This document shows positions 1 through 6,406 of a stretch of 9,713 nucleotides of DNA, piece after piece (within the stretch, counting starts at the first letter, position 1; each line of letters begins with the position of its first letter). The stretch is from an uncultured Armatimonadota bacterium (lineage in GTDB: Bacteria; Armatimonadota; Armatimonadia; Armatimonadales; Armatimonadaceae), in NCBI GenBank assembly GCA_903924445.1, contig CAIYBQ010000002.1, positions 1-9,713 of the forward strand, written 5' to 3'. Both the position numbers and the translations under genes were made by a program. The notes under the pieces are model-generated. The model did not search any database. It was given only the letters and a program-made list of their open reading frames with translations, and was not told where the DNA came from.

Positions 1-803
1 GCGGCATCCTCCGGTAGCACCGCGCTTGCATCAAATCGAACATCCACAATCCGCAGCGGCGGGACGACAATGCCCTTCGCCCGGATGACATCACTGACCG
101 CCGCCTGAAACGCGGGTCGCCCAGCTTCGACACTGCTTGGCGATGTCACCCATCCGGTTGTCCCAGTGCGTTCAAGGGCAGTGCTGAGCTCGGCAGAAAC
201 CCAGACCTGACTTCCTGTTGCAAGGCAGGCATCCCAAATGTCGAGCGCACTTTCCATCAGGATGACCAGTCCATCCGCGCCTTGTGAAAGACTTACGGCA
301 ATGTCGGACTCGGTAGCGATTTCAGCGTAGATAGGGATGTTGACACCGCCGCGTGTGTGGACGGGGATATGGCCATCCCCGATGGCGTAGCGGGTTTTCC
401 GTGTTATCTGGATGCGGACAAGCTCATCGGCGGTAGGTTCAACAAGCACCAGCTGGCGAAGCGGGTCGACGAGGACAAGCATCCCATCGGCGATGGCTTC
501 ATCCGGCAACTCAGAAACATGGACGCAAGGTATGTCCAGTGGGTTTTGGATATCCGATGGGAAGGGCTGCTGCGAGACGATGCCAACCAGTGTGCTCCCG
601 ACGGGGAGAGGCATCCAAAGTCCGACATCGATGCGATCGACCACAAGCACGATGTCGAGTGCGGTTTCATCTACTTCGATGGACTTGCGCAGGCGGGCGA
701 TGGTCGCAGTGTCAATCGTCGGACGGCGGTCAAGGTAGGTTACATTGACTGCCCAACCAAGAACGGGACGTTGTCCAGACCCGTTACCAACAAGCGTCAT
801 CAT
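1..803 (-). CDS. PtsI / PEP-utilizing-enzyme-like protein, active site degenerate (partial, C-terminus outside window)
   Basis: An open frame of 267 codons runs without a stop from an ATG at 801-803 off the left edge. Its ATG overlaps the lptA stop by 4 bp (ATGA), so it is probably translationally coupled to lptA; a second in-frame ATG follows directly. Residues about 49-132 resemble the swivelling phosphohistidine domain of PTS enzyme I: a VLVVD strand, GIV at 74-76, LDIP at 89-92, and a DG..VLVDP...LVLVEPTADEL tail at 106-128. Residues about 142-185 resemble the start of the PEP-binding barrel (DGHIPVHTRGG, then YAEIATESDIAVSLSQGADGLVILMES). Where active family members have a G-G-x-[ST]-S-H motif, this protein has PFPSD (80-84), so the phosphohistidine is absent. 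The arginine of the family LLRTEF motif is also replaced (ILMES). The HPr-binding helical domain seems to be missing. Similarity was judged by eye. I infer a non-catalytic or regulatory relative, not a working enzyme I. Confidence 0.55.
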   Translation of the reverse strand, partial: MMTLVGNGSGQRPVLGWAVNVTYLDRRPTIDTATIARLRKSIEVDETALDIVLVVDRIDVGLWMPLPVGSTLVGIVSQQPFPSDIQNPLDIPCVHVSELPDEAIADGMLVLVDPLRQLVLVEPTADELVRIQITRKTRYAIGDGHIPVHTRGGVNIPIYAEIATESDIAVSLSQGADGLVILMESALDIWDACLATGSQVWVSAELSTALERTGTTGWVTSPSSVEAGRPAFQAAVSDVIRAKGIVVPPLRIVDVRFDASAVLPEDA

Positions 804-1801
804 TGGGCAGGTGTCGGCGGCGGAGGCGTCGTGCCGGGTTTAGCATCTCCACCAGCTGGCGGAGGCGTGGTTTCTGGCTTGTCAGGTTTTCCGGGTTTTC
901 CGGGCGGTTTTAGTCCCCCACCTTTTGACGCATCCGTTGGTGGAGCAGCCTTTTCATCCTCGTCATCAACTTTGAACTTGCTACCATCTTCGACACCTGT
1001 AATATCGATGGCTTCTTTGCCATCCGTGAGGGTGACGATGGCCGATTTGCCTTTGAGGAGCTCGCCTTTGTCGGACTTAGCGAGGAGGTTGCCACGTAGC
1101 AGAGCTTTTTCTTCTCCGCCGCGGTATTCGAGGTTATCAGCGGTTACGGTCCAGTTACGCTCTCGGGCGCGGAAGGTGATGACGGTGTCACTCGAGAGTA
1201 TGGCAGTCTTTGTTTTCCAAGAGTAGTCCACTTTGCTGCCACGGATATCGACTGGACTGGAAAACTCCTTACGGACAGAGCCTTCCGGAGCGGTCGTGGC
1301 ATTCTGCTTCGGTCGTGCCGTGATGTGAACATCCCCAGTGAGATTGACTAGTTTCTTGCCGTAATTGGCTGTCCCTTGATTTGCGGTGATGGTGTTTTGT
1401 GCATCATCAACCGTGACATTCCCCGGGCTTGTCCCGATTTGTGTCTTGCGGTTGTATGTGACGACAGCGGATTGAAATTTCGTTTCTTTGTAGAGGAGGC
1501 GGGCATTGCCTTTGAGGGTTGAGATGCCACCATCGGGTGTGTCGACATACGTGCCTTCATCTCCATAGGGGTAGACGTAAGGGTCATCGGGTCCGGATGG
1601 CTTAAACGACTCCTTGGCGCCGGAGTCTTGGGCGGTCTTGATGTCATCCGGGAGTGGTTTCGTCCCGGGTTTGGCTGGCTTTTGGGCAGCGGGTTTGGTT
1701 TGTGACCCGAGTGCGGGCGGCGTTTTATCTTTGGACTGTGCGATAGCGAGTGCTGCACAGAGTCCAAGGATGGCAGTTGTGATGAGCAGTCTCAGGTTCA
1801 C
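800..1801 (-). CDS. lptA: LptA/OstA-like periplasmic LPS-transport protein with Pro/Lys-rich tails
   Basis: The 333-residue product has an N-terminal signal peptide (about 1-21, ending AIA|Q; C15 gives only a poor lipobox). A Pro/Lys/Ala-rich linker (about 22-75) follows, then a beta-rich region (about 80-275) with repeated short strands of the OstA/LptA jelly-roll kind (STLKGNARLLYKETKFQSAVVTY, NTITANQGTANYGKKLVNLTGDVHI, WTVTADNLEY). The C-terminal 45-50 residues are low-complexity Pro/Gly/Lys (GKPGKPDKP, TTPPPP). LptA-family proteins bridge the periplasm and carry lipopolysaccharide to the outer membrane. This one is nearly twice the length of E. coli LptA because of the two tails. The start is GTG, overlapping the lptC stop by 4 bp (GTGA), and is supported by AGAGG 7 nt upstream. 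The neighbour lptC strengthens the call. Family assignment is good; exact equivalence to LptA rather than another OstA-domain protein is less certain. Confidence 0.72.
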   Translation of the reverse strand: MNLRLLITTAILGLCAALAIAQSKDKTPPALGSQTKPAAQKPAKPGTKPLPDDIKTAQDSGAKESFKPSGPDDPYVYPYGDEGTYVDTPDGGISTLKGNARLLYKETKFQSAVVTYNRKTQIGTSPGNVTVDDAQNTITANQGTANYGKKLVNLTGDVHITARPKQNATTAPEGSVRKEFSSPVDIRGSKVDYSWKTKTAILSSDTVITFRARERNWTVTADNLEYRGGEEKALLRGNLLAKSDKGELLKGKSAIVTLTDGKEAIDITGVEDGSKFKVDDEDEKAAPPTDASKGGGLKPPGKPGKPDKPETTPPPAGGDAKPGTTPPPPTPAQ

Positions 1802-2403
1802 GGGAGGTCCTCTACGAGGAATTTACCGCGAAGGTGTGTGCCTTTGATGTTTGTGTGTGCGAAATCCGCGGTGATGGAGTCAAACATCAGGTTTCCCTTT
1901 GCCGTTTGGACATTAACAGGAGTGGGGCACTCCAGCTGTTGGGAAGCGGTCATCCAGATGAGTGAGAGGGTGGTGATGGTGATGGTTCCAAAGCTGACAG
2001 GGATGTCATTTTCGGCGGGTTTTGCGGGTGGAAGCAGTGTGATGAGCAGCGGTCCAGCAGCATCAAACCGTCCATTTTCATCGTGGTACTGGGCCCGTGG
2101 AGCATTGAATGTCACGCGTTTTGTGCCGGCATAGGTGATTTCGGCATTTATGCCGCCTTGAAAGTCAAGTTGATGTGCGGAGCGGTCGGCGATGACGCGT
2201 GGGGCGGTGACGTTCCATGCGCGTTCCCCATTTGTGTAGCCTTGTGCGGTGACATTTTCGAAGCGTGCGCCAGAGATGATGTCGCTGGCGGGTCTTCCGG
2301 TCGAGGAGACGTTTTTCGCGGAGAGCTGCCACGCGAGTGCGAGTCCGGCGGCGATCAGGGTGATGCAGGCGGTTGGGAGGATGTACTCGGAAGCGTGGTG
2401 CAT
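1798..2403 (-). CDS. lptC: LptC-like inner-membrane LPS export protein
   Basis: The 201-residue product has one N-terminal membrane segment (about 8-26, ILPTACITLIAAGLALAW) and then a periplasmic beta-rich domain. The pattern after the anchor (SGARFENVTAQGYTNGERAWNVTAPRVIADR, about 44-74) is the kind seen at the start of LptC domains, where a modified W/F-rich strand is followed by a list of strands. LptC is anchored in the inner membrane and passes lipopolysaccharide from LptBFG to LptA. Its stop overlaps the lptA start, as expected for a paired gene set. I chose the ATG at 2401-2403. An in-frame GTG at 2437-2439 would add 12 residues, but it lies inside the arm of a strong terminator hairpin and has no ribosome binding site. 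The chosen ATG also lacks a good Shine-Dalgarno sequence; the nearest GGAG is about 20 nt upstream. No lptB, lptF or lptG is visible here. Confidence 0.7.
   Translation of the reverse strand: MHHASEYILPTACITLIAAGLALAWQLSAKNVSSTGRPASDIISGARFENVTAQGYTNGERAWNVTAPRVIADRSAHQLDFQGGINAEITYAGTKRVTFNAPRAQYHDENGRFDAAGPLLITLLPPAKPAENDIPVSFGTITITTLSLIWMTASQQLECPTPVNVQTAKGNLMFDSITADFAHTNIKGTHLRGKFLVEDLP
1809..1813 (-). promoter_or_regulatory. Ribosome binding site of lptA (supports GTG start)
   Basis: AGAGG on the minus strand lies 7 nt before the GTG at 1799-1801. It sits inside the last codons of lptC and makes the GTG a credible start, giving a GTGA overlap with the lptC stop codon. Confidence 0.65.
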
Positions 2404-2412
2404 GGCAGTGCT

Positions 2413-2447
2413 AAAAAATGTTGACTCCCGGTGGAACACCGGGAGTC
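2413..2447 (-). terminator. Rho-independent terminator of the lipoprotein gene, directly in front of lptC
   Basis: A perfect 11-bp stem (2423-2433 with 2437-2447, arm GACTCCCGGTG) with a 3-nt loop is followed on the minus strand by AACA and six T (2418-2413). It lies 28 nt after the lipoprotein stop. The run of T ends only 9 nt before the lptC ATG. Confidence 0.85.
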
Positions 2448-2475
2448 ACAGGTTTATTCGTAAACGTTCCGAGGG

Positions 2476-2967
2476 TTAGATCTTTGGCGGGAATGGAGGT
2501 CCATCCGTGTTGCCAAGCTTAAAGGTCCCAAGGGCCCGTGTCTCGGTTGCTTGAATAGACATTACAGGGAAGCCATCGGACACAAAGTCGTAGAGCTCAC
2601 CGCCAAGGTAACCGGAGCGATAGAAGCGGTCTGACCCATTGGTAGCCTTTGGTGCTGCCAGGAAACCGCTCTTAGATGTTGTGAATGCAGCACACTTCAA
2701 TGAGAAGGTGCCATCCAAGCCTGTTGTCGCGGATGCTCCGTTCAATGTAACAACAACACCTTCGATGGGTGTGTCGTTATTATTGATGTCGATAATCTTC
2801 CCAGTGAACGTTACAAGGCGGGTGTCGGTGCCTCCGTTATCACTAGATGAACCACCGCATCCGGTGATGGCCATCGCCACAGCGGACAAGGCACAGCAGC
2901 CAAGCATGGCGCGTCTCGTCCATGTCTTCGTCGTTGCAGCTACAGCGCTGGCAGTCTCGACCTTCAT
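2476..2967 (-). CDS. Lipoprotein with carboxypeptidase-regulatory-like (Ig-fold) domain
   Basis: The product is 163 residues. It has a long n-region with twin arginines (TRRAML, 17-22), a hydrophobic stretch (about 20-35) and a lipobox ending AITGC, giving lipidation at C37. A Ser/Gly/Asn/Thr linker follows (38-49). The mature part (about 50-150) matches the carboxypeptidase-D regulatory-like pattern: VTFTGKIID, then PIEGVVVTLNGASATTGLDGTFSL (67-90). This domain is a small beta sandwich found in cell-surface proteins; the precise role here is unknown. The start is the ATG at 2965-2967, with GGAGGT 6 nt upstream; a longer reading back to 3057 would start inside the promoter. The twin arginines raise the possibility of Tat export, which is not proved. 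The gene has its own promoter and terminator, so it appears monocistronic. Confidence 0.75.
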   Translation of the reverse strand: MKVETASAVAATTKTWTRRAMLGCCALSAVAMAITGCGGSSSDNGGTDTRLVTFTGKIIDINNNDTPIEGVVVTLNGASATTGLDGTFSLKCAAFTTSKSGFLAAPKATNGSDRFYRSGYLGGELYDFVSDGFPVMSIQATETRALGTFKLGNTDGPPFPPKI

Positions 2968-2972
2968 TCGGT

Positions 2973-2978
2973 ACCTCC
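2973..2978 (-). promoter_or_regulatory. Strong Shine-Dalgarno site deciding the lipoprotein start
   Basis: GGAGGT on the minus strand lies 5-6 nt before the ATG at 2967-2965. This favours the 163-residue product over a 193-residue reading. Confidence 0.8.
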
Positions 2979-2994
2979 GGACGTCGGCATACTC

Positions 2995-3010
2995 CTGTGT
3001 ACATACACAG
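2995..3010 (-). promoter_or_regulatory. LexA-like palindrome in the lipoprotein leader
   Basis: CTGTGT-ACAT-ACACAG is a perfect 6-bp inverted repeat with a 4-nt centre. It also fits the form CTGT-N8-ACAG of the proteobacterial SOS box. It lies roughly +11 to +26 from the predicted transcription start, a typical operator position. Whether the host LexA uses this motif is unknown. Confidence 0.35.
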
Positions 3011-3027
3011 ACCGACAATCGACCAAC

Positions 3028-3057
3028 AGTATAACGGAACTCACGATTTACCTGCAA
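3028..3057 (-). promoter_or_regulatory. Predicted sigma-70 promoter of the lipoprotein gene
   Basis: On the minus strand TATACT (3033-3028) is a 5/6 match to the -10 box. TTGCAG (3057-3052) is a weak -35 box with an 18-nt spacer. The predicted start near 3021 would give a leader of about 54 nt that contains the palindrome and the GGAGGT site. Confidence 0.5.
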
Positions 3058-3188
3058 CCAGATAGATATAGACGTGTATCCGGATTATGGACTCGAAACC
3101 TGTCGCTTGCCTTCATACAGGCAACAGAAACTGCGGATATTTTTCGCCCACACCAATCTATGATCGGAATGTTACGTTTAGAAGACCC

Positions 3189-3224
3189 TTAACTGGTTTA
3201 TCCACCATAAGGTTATACCGGTAT
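3189..3224 (+). promoter_or_regulatory. Weak promoter-like element and 10-bp palindrome before the LTXXQ gene
   Basis: TTAACT (3189-3194) and TATACC (3214-3219) with a 19-nt spacer form a weak -35/-10 pair. The perfect palindrome ATACCGGTAT (3215-3224) overlaps the -10. The start codon at 3240 would leave a leader of only about 13 nt. The rest of the divergent region (3058-3188) shows nothing beyond a 5-bp inverted repeat near 3107-3124. Confidence 0.3.
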
Positions 3225-3239
3225 TAATGCTCGCAGGTG

Positions 3240-3887
3240 ATGCCAGACATACTGTATTGTGCATTCATGCTCAGCGTCATTCTTCCTTTGACATTTGCCA
3301 TTATTGCGCCTATTCAGGACACGGCGAAGCCAACGGCTTACAAGCCAAATCCCGATGCGGTGCGCGCGCGCGACATGTATGCCGACTTGCGGCTTTTGGA
3401 TTCGTTGCTTCCTTTGGAGCTGACGAAGGACCAGATAACGCAGCTGTTGGTTCCCATGAAGGCTGCTCAAAAAGAGTATGAGGGCTTATTGAAGCAGGGA
3501 GATGATGCTGCCAAGGGTTTGGCGGATGCATTGACCGAGGCGCGTAATGCTGCGATTGAGGGCAAGAAGGCGCCTGCTGAGCTCAGCAAAAAGATTGATG
3601 ATTTGGGCAAGGCTGCCGAAACCCGTCAGGTGACGGCGTATCAAAAGTCAGTTGAGTCTACGCTTGCGGTGACATTGAAGGTGTTGACTGCCCCGCAAAA
3701 GGGCGATCTCTTGCGTCAGAGCGAGAAGGCATTTGGCGGCAAGCGTGTCCCGAAGGCATTTCAGAACAACCCGGAGAAAGCCCCAAAGGATCAGGTTGAG
3801 GCATTGGCCTTGATTGAGTTCGTAAAGGGTGTGTTGTTGATAGATCGCACCATTGTTTTGATGGAAGCGATGGCTGCGAAGAAGTAG
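3240..3887 (+). CDS. Exported helical protein with two LTXXQ motifs (Spy/CpxP-like)
   Basis: The 215-residue product has a short hydrophobic N-terminus (about 10-24, MLSVILPLTFAIIAP) that looks like a weak signal peptide or anchor with no basic n-region. The rest is predicted to be almost all helical and rich in Lys, Ala, Leu, Gln and Glu. Two LTXXQ motifs are visible: LTKDQ at 61-65 and LTAPQ at 149-153, separated by a helical middle. Such paired motifs mark the Spy/CpxP family of periplasmic stress chaperones and metal sensors. The similarity elsewhere is too weak to name the gene. The start is uncertain: GTG at 3237, ATG at 3240 and ATG at 3267 are all in frame and none has a well-placed ribosome site (AGG lies only 2 nt before 3240). 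It is followed by a strong terminator and seems monocistronic. An unrelated helical exported protein is the main alternative. Confidence 0.6.
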   Translation: MPDILYCAFMLSVILPLTFAIIAPIQDTAKPTAYKPNPDAVRARDMYADLRLLDSLLPLELTKDQITQLLVPMKAAQKEYEGLLKQGDDAAKGLADALTEARNAAIEGKKAPAELSKKIDDLGKAAETRQVTAYQKSVESTLAVTLKVLTAPQKGDLLRQSEKAFGGKRVPKAFQNNPEKAPKDQVEALALIEFVKGVLLIDRTIVLMEAMAAKK

Positions 3888-3909
3888 CGTCCCGGTCTCG
3901 AAAAACACA

Positions 3910-3938
3910 AGCGGCCCCCTCCGGGGGCCGCTTTTTTT
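3910..3938 (+). terminator. Strong rho-independent terminator between convergent genes
   Basis: A 10-bp GC-rich stem (AGCGGCCCCC at 3910-3919 with 3923-3932) with a TCC loop is followed by seven T (3932-3938). On the minus strand the same stem is followed by TGTGTTTTT, so it probably also ends the purF operon, whose last stop is at 3947. Confidence 0.9.
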
Positions 3939-3946
3939 CGTTACGA

Positions 3947-5851
3947 TCAGCCTTTTCTAAGCTGCCAGCTTTCATCGAAGAATCCAGCATCCAGAACCTG
4001 CTGTGGCCCATCCGAGAGACGAATCACACCCCAGTCGGGCAGCTTGGGTGTATGCAATGCATTTGAGCCCGCGCTGTGCTCATACCAGGTATAGCCCGAA
4101 TTGAGCACGATGTACTTGTCCGGGTTGAGTGGATTTGGGTAAACGAGGACAGGATACGCTTCCGTTGGACCGTAGAGCCGCCCGTTTACGGAAAGTCCAC
4201 GCTTGTCCCACTTTATTGGAAGCTTACCAATCACCTTGCCAAGGATGGAGTTGCTCTTCGGATCACCCCAGACAACGATATGTGACTCAGCAAGCTGTTT
4301 TGCTGTCAGGTATTTGTCTGTCACCGTTGGCAGCTCACCGCGGAAGAAGCGCTTCCAGTCCGTTGCAGCCCGCTGTCGAGCCTTCTCAAGAAAAGCGCCC
4401 GTGCTACCAACCAGCGGTGTGCCGCTTGGCGCAACGAAGATCACGCTGTCAAGAAATGCATCATCCACTGGACCCTGCACACCGTGATGTTTGACCAGCG
4501 CGCTGCGTTTGGCAGGGGTATGTGCGGATGATGTCCACTTTCCGTTCTGCAAGGCATAGACCGCATTTGGAGTAACGCTCTGTCCATCAATCGTGACAAG
4601 CTTGGGGCCTTGTTCAAGGGTGATGGAGAAGCTCTCAACGCCCTTGGTCTTGATGTCGACTCGGTCGCCGCTTGCTGAGCGTGTCGCATCTACAAGGGAC
4701 TCCGCATAGTGCTCACGGAGACGGTGGACCGTTACCCAGTAATGGCTGTTGTAGCGCAGTGTCCAAGTGGTGAAGCGCACGCGTTCTGGATTGCGGTTAC
4801 GGCCTTTATTGGCAGCATCGGTGACAAACGTTTCGATGATCGGCTTGCTGTCCTTGTGGTACCAGTGTCCGGTATCTGGTCCGGTCACACGGGGAAGGTT
4901 AAGCCCAACCGCTTTCATCGATTTTTCCATCGCATCCGCGGCCTGCTTCTGTCCATCCTTGTCGCCGTTGTAGGCGATTGTCGGGAGGTTGGAGAGGTTG
5001 GTTGGCCAATCGGTTGCGTCGTACCACTTCCAGAGCTGCACCTGCCATTTTGGAAAGGTGGCTCCATTGGAGTACGAGCGTTGGAACTCAGGGGTCTCGC
5101 TAAATCCGGCTCCGGGCGCAGCGGCGGCCCATTTGTCTGCATGATGTACCGCGAAGTGCCACGTCGCCCCGCCGCCCATCGAAAACCCACGAACGGTGAT
5201 GCGGTCGTCATCAATCCTATACCGGCGTTGTACATCTGCCATCGCTTCAAGCGTATCGGTCTCGCCTGCTACATGGTTTGCATTGCAGAAGCGTCCATAC
5301 GGATGGAGGACAAAGACGTTATCGGGAGCAAAATCGCCTAGTGACTTGCGACGGCCATCCAAAAACGACAGCTCGGTCAGCTGCTCACCGCGGCCATGGA
5401 ACCAGATATCCAAGCGGTAGCGTGCCCGGCCACGCTGCGACCAGGATGCGGGAATCACGAGGCCGTATGGCTGGACGGAGCCATCGATGCGGCTGACATA
5501 CCCGCGTACAACCAATCCGGTCGCATCATTCCAGGGCGTCAATCCACGCTCAAGAGCATCCGCGCGCTTGCTCCCTTCATCCAAAAGCTCATAGGCCGCA
5601 GCCAGCTCCCGTGAATTGTAAACGGTGTTCTCGCTGACCGACCATAGAACCGCTTTCGCATAGATTGCCACATCCGGCCAAAACTGACTTTTGCTCTTAA
5701 GGACATCCACGCGTTTCTGCAGCTCGCCAGCAGCGGTCAACAGACGTTGTCGATCAGCGGCTGGGATTTCCATCCCCATCGGCGGGATCACTTTGCCTTC
5801 TGGTGGAAGGGGGTGCTGCACGGCACGGCCGAAAATCATGCGTCCTGACAT
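3947..5851 (-). CDS. Prolyl-oligopeptidase-like alpha/beta hydrolase (S9-type serine hydrolase)
   Basis: The 634-residue protein has an alpha/beta-hydrolase domain (about 120-345). The oxyanion-hole type motif HGRGE is at 152-156. The nucleophile elbow GFSMGG gives Ser224. The likely acid is Asp297 in YNGDKDG, and the likely base is His329 in DTGHWY. All three occur in family order. The first 100 residues are helical. The C-terminal third (about 500-634) is a separate region with the patterns VVWGDPKSN, KLPIKW and VYPNPLNPDKYIVLNSG, which I know as a recurring tail in large predicted peptidases of this group. No signal peptide is visible, so a cytoplasmic place is likely, unlike many relatives. 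The start ATG at 5851 has AGAGGAAA about 8 nt upstream; the site overlaps the end of the vanZ-like gene, whose stop is 3 nt before this ATG. The substrate (peptide, ester or sugar ester) cannot be told. Confidence 0.78.
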   Translation of the reverse strand: MSGRMIFGRAVQHPLPPEGKVIPPMGMEIPAADRQRLLTAAGELQKRVDVLKSKSQFWPDVAIYAKAVLWSVSENTVYNSRELAAAYELLDEGSKRADALERGLTPWNDATGLVVRGYVSRIDGSVQPYGLVIPASWSQRGRARYRLDIWFHGRGEQLTELSFLDGRRKSLGDFAPDNVFVLHPYGRFCNANHVAGETDTLEAMADVQRRYRIDDDRITVRGFSMGGGATWHFAVHHADKWAAAAPGAGFSETPEFQRSYSNGATFPKWQVQLWKWYDATDWPTNLSNLPTIAYNGDKDGQKQAADAMEKSMKAVGLNLPRVTGPDTGHWYHKDSKPIIETFVTDAANKGRNRNPERVRFTTWTLRYNSHYWVTVHRLREHYAESLVDATRSASGDRVDIKTKGVESFSITLEQGPKLVTIDGQSVTPNAVYALQNGKWTSSAHTPAKRSALVKHHGVQGPVDDAFLDSVIFVAPSGTPLVGSTGAFLEKARQRAATDWKRFFRGELPTVTDKYLTAKQLAESHIVVWGDPKSNSILGKVIGKLPIKWDKRGLSVNGRLYGPTEAYPVLVYPNPLNPDKYIVLNSGYTWYEHSAGSNALHTPKLPDWGVIRLSDGPQQVLDAGFFDESWQLRKG

Positions 5852-5854
5852 AGT

Positions 5855-6406
5855 CTAAATTTCCTCTTCATCGGGTTCAGATGCATCCATACATCCATCA
5901 TCTGCACACCCTTTCACCACCTCCGGTGGTGCATCCTGCAAGCGTGCAACAATACGCCTATCGATCGCGGCAATCGAGATTGCGGCGGCCCCCAGAAGCA
6001 TCCCAGTGGCGCTCGACACAAACTGCACCATCCGCACATGGCGGAGGCTGCTCCGGTAACGCACAGCCGCGCCCGTTCCAATCACAATCAATGAGAGCGC
6101 ACAGGCAAGGGCAAGCCGTTTACTACCCCGGATCCGGGTAGTGATACGTAAGACACGGTCCAACACAATCGTGGCCATAAAGCCGATCAAAATATGTGCG
6201 AGGCGTCGCAGGGCATCGTTGAGCTGATACATACTGACGCCAAAGTCACTAATGGGCTGGTACTGCGGTGCAAGGCTATTCAAAACCCAATATGTTCCAA
6301 GCCAGCTTGACCGGTATGAACCGGCATTGGATGCCGTCCACGCCACAAGCACAAGGAGGATGAGGAAAGGGATACTTGCATACAGCACACGGATCAGACG
6401 TTTCAT
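5855..6406 (-). CDS. VanZ-like integral membrane protein
   Basis: The 183-residue protein has four predicted membrane segments (about 7-24, 68-84, 97-114 and 127-147). The order of segments and the patterns LRRLAHILIGF (66-76) and RHVRMVQFVSSATGMLLGAA (122-141) resemble VanZ-family proteins, in which a K/R-x-x-H helix is followed by a late N/S-x-x-G-x-x-x-G helix. The soluble C-terminus is acidic (ASEPDEEEI) and contains two cysteines (C167, C172). VanZ proteins are linked to low-level teicoplanin resistance in enterococci, but most relatives have no known role. The start ATG overlaps the rimI stop by 4 bp (ATGA), and the next gene begins 3 nt after its stop, so it is an internal operon gene. 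The family call is by pattern only. Confidence 0.6.
   Translation of the reverse strand: MKRLIRVLYASIPFLILLVLVAWTASNAGSYRSSWLGTYWVLNSLAPQYQPISDFGVSMYQLNDALRRLAHILIGFMATIVLDRVLRITTRIRGSKRLALACALSLIVIGTGAAVRYRSSLRHVRMVQFVSSATGMLLGAAAISIAAIDRRIVARLQDAPPEVVKGCADDGCMDASEPDEEEI

Noticed and set aside
357..1226. A 289-codon open frame on the plus strand
   Set aside because: It lies opposite the PtsI-like and lptA genes, crosses their junction, and has low-complexity Gly/Ser/Pro text that mirrors the lptA tail. The minus-strand frames have recognisable domains.
2404..2439. GTG start for lptC at 2439
   Set aside because: It lies in the arm of the terminator hairpin, has no ribosome site and adds 12 residues before the natural-looking N-terminus.
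3198..3206. TTATCCACC, a one-mismatch DnaA box
   Set aside because: It stands alone in an intergenic region with no cluster of boxes, no AT-rich unwinding stretch and no dnaA or dnaN gene, so it is not evidence for an origin here, although parS suggests oriC may not be far.
4709..5341. A 210-codon plus-strand frame inside the hydrolase gene
   Set aside because: It is antisense to a gene with a full catalytic triad, has no ribosome site and no recognisable domain.
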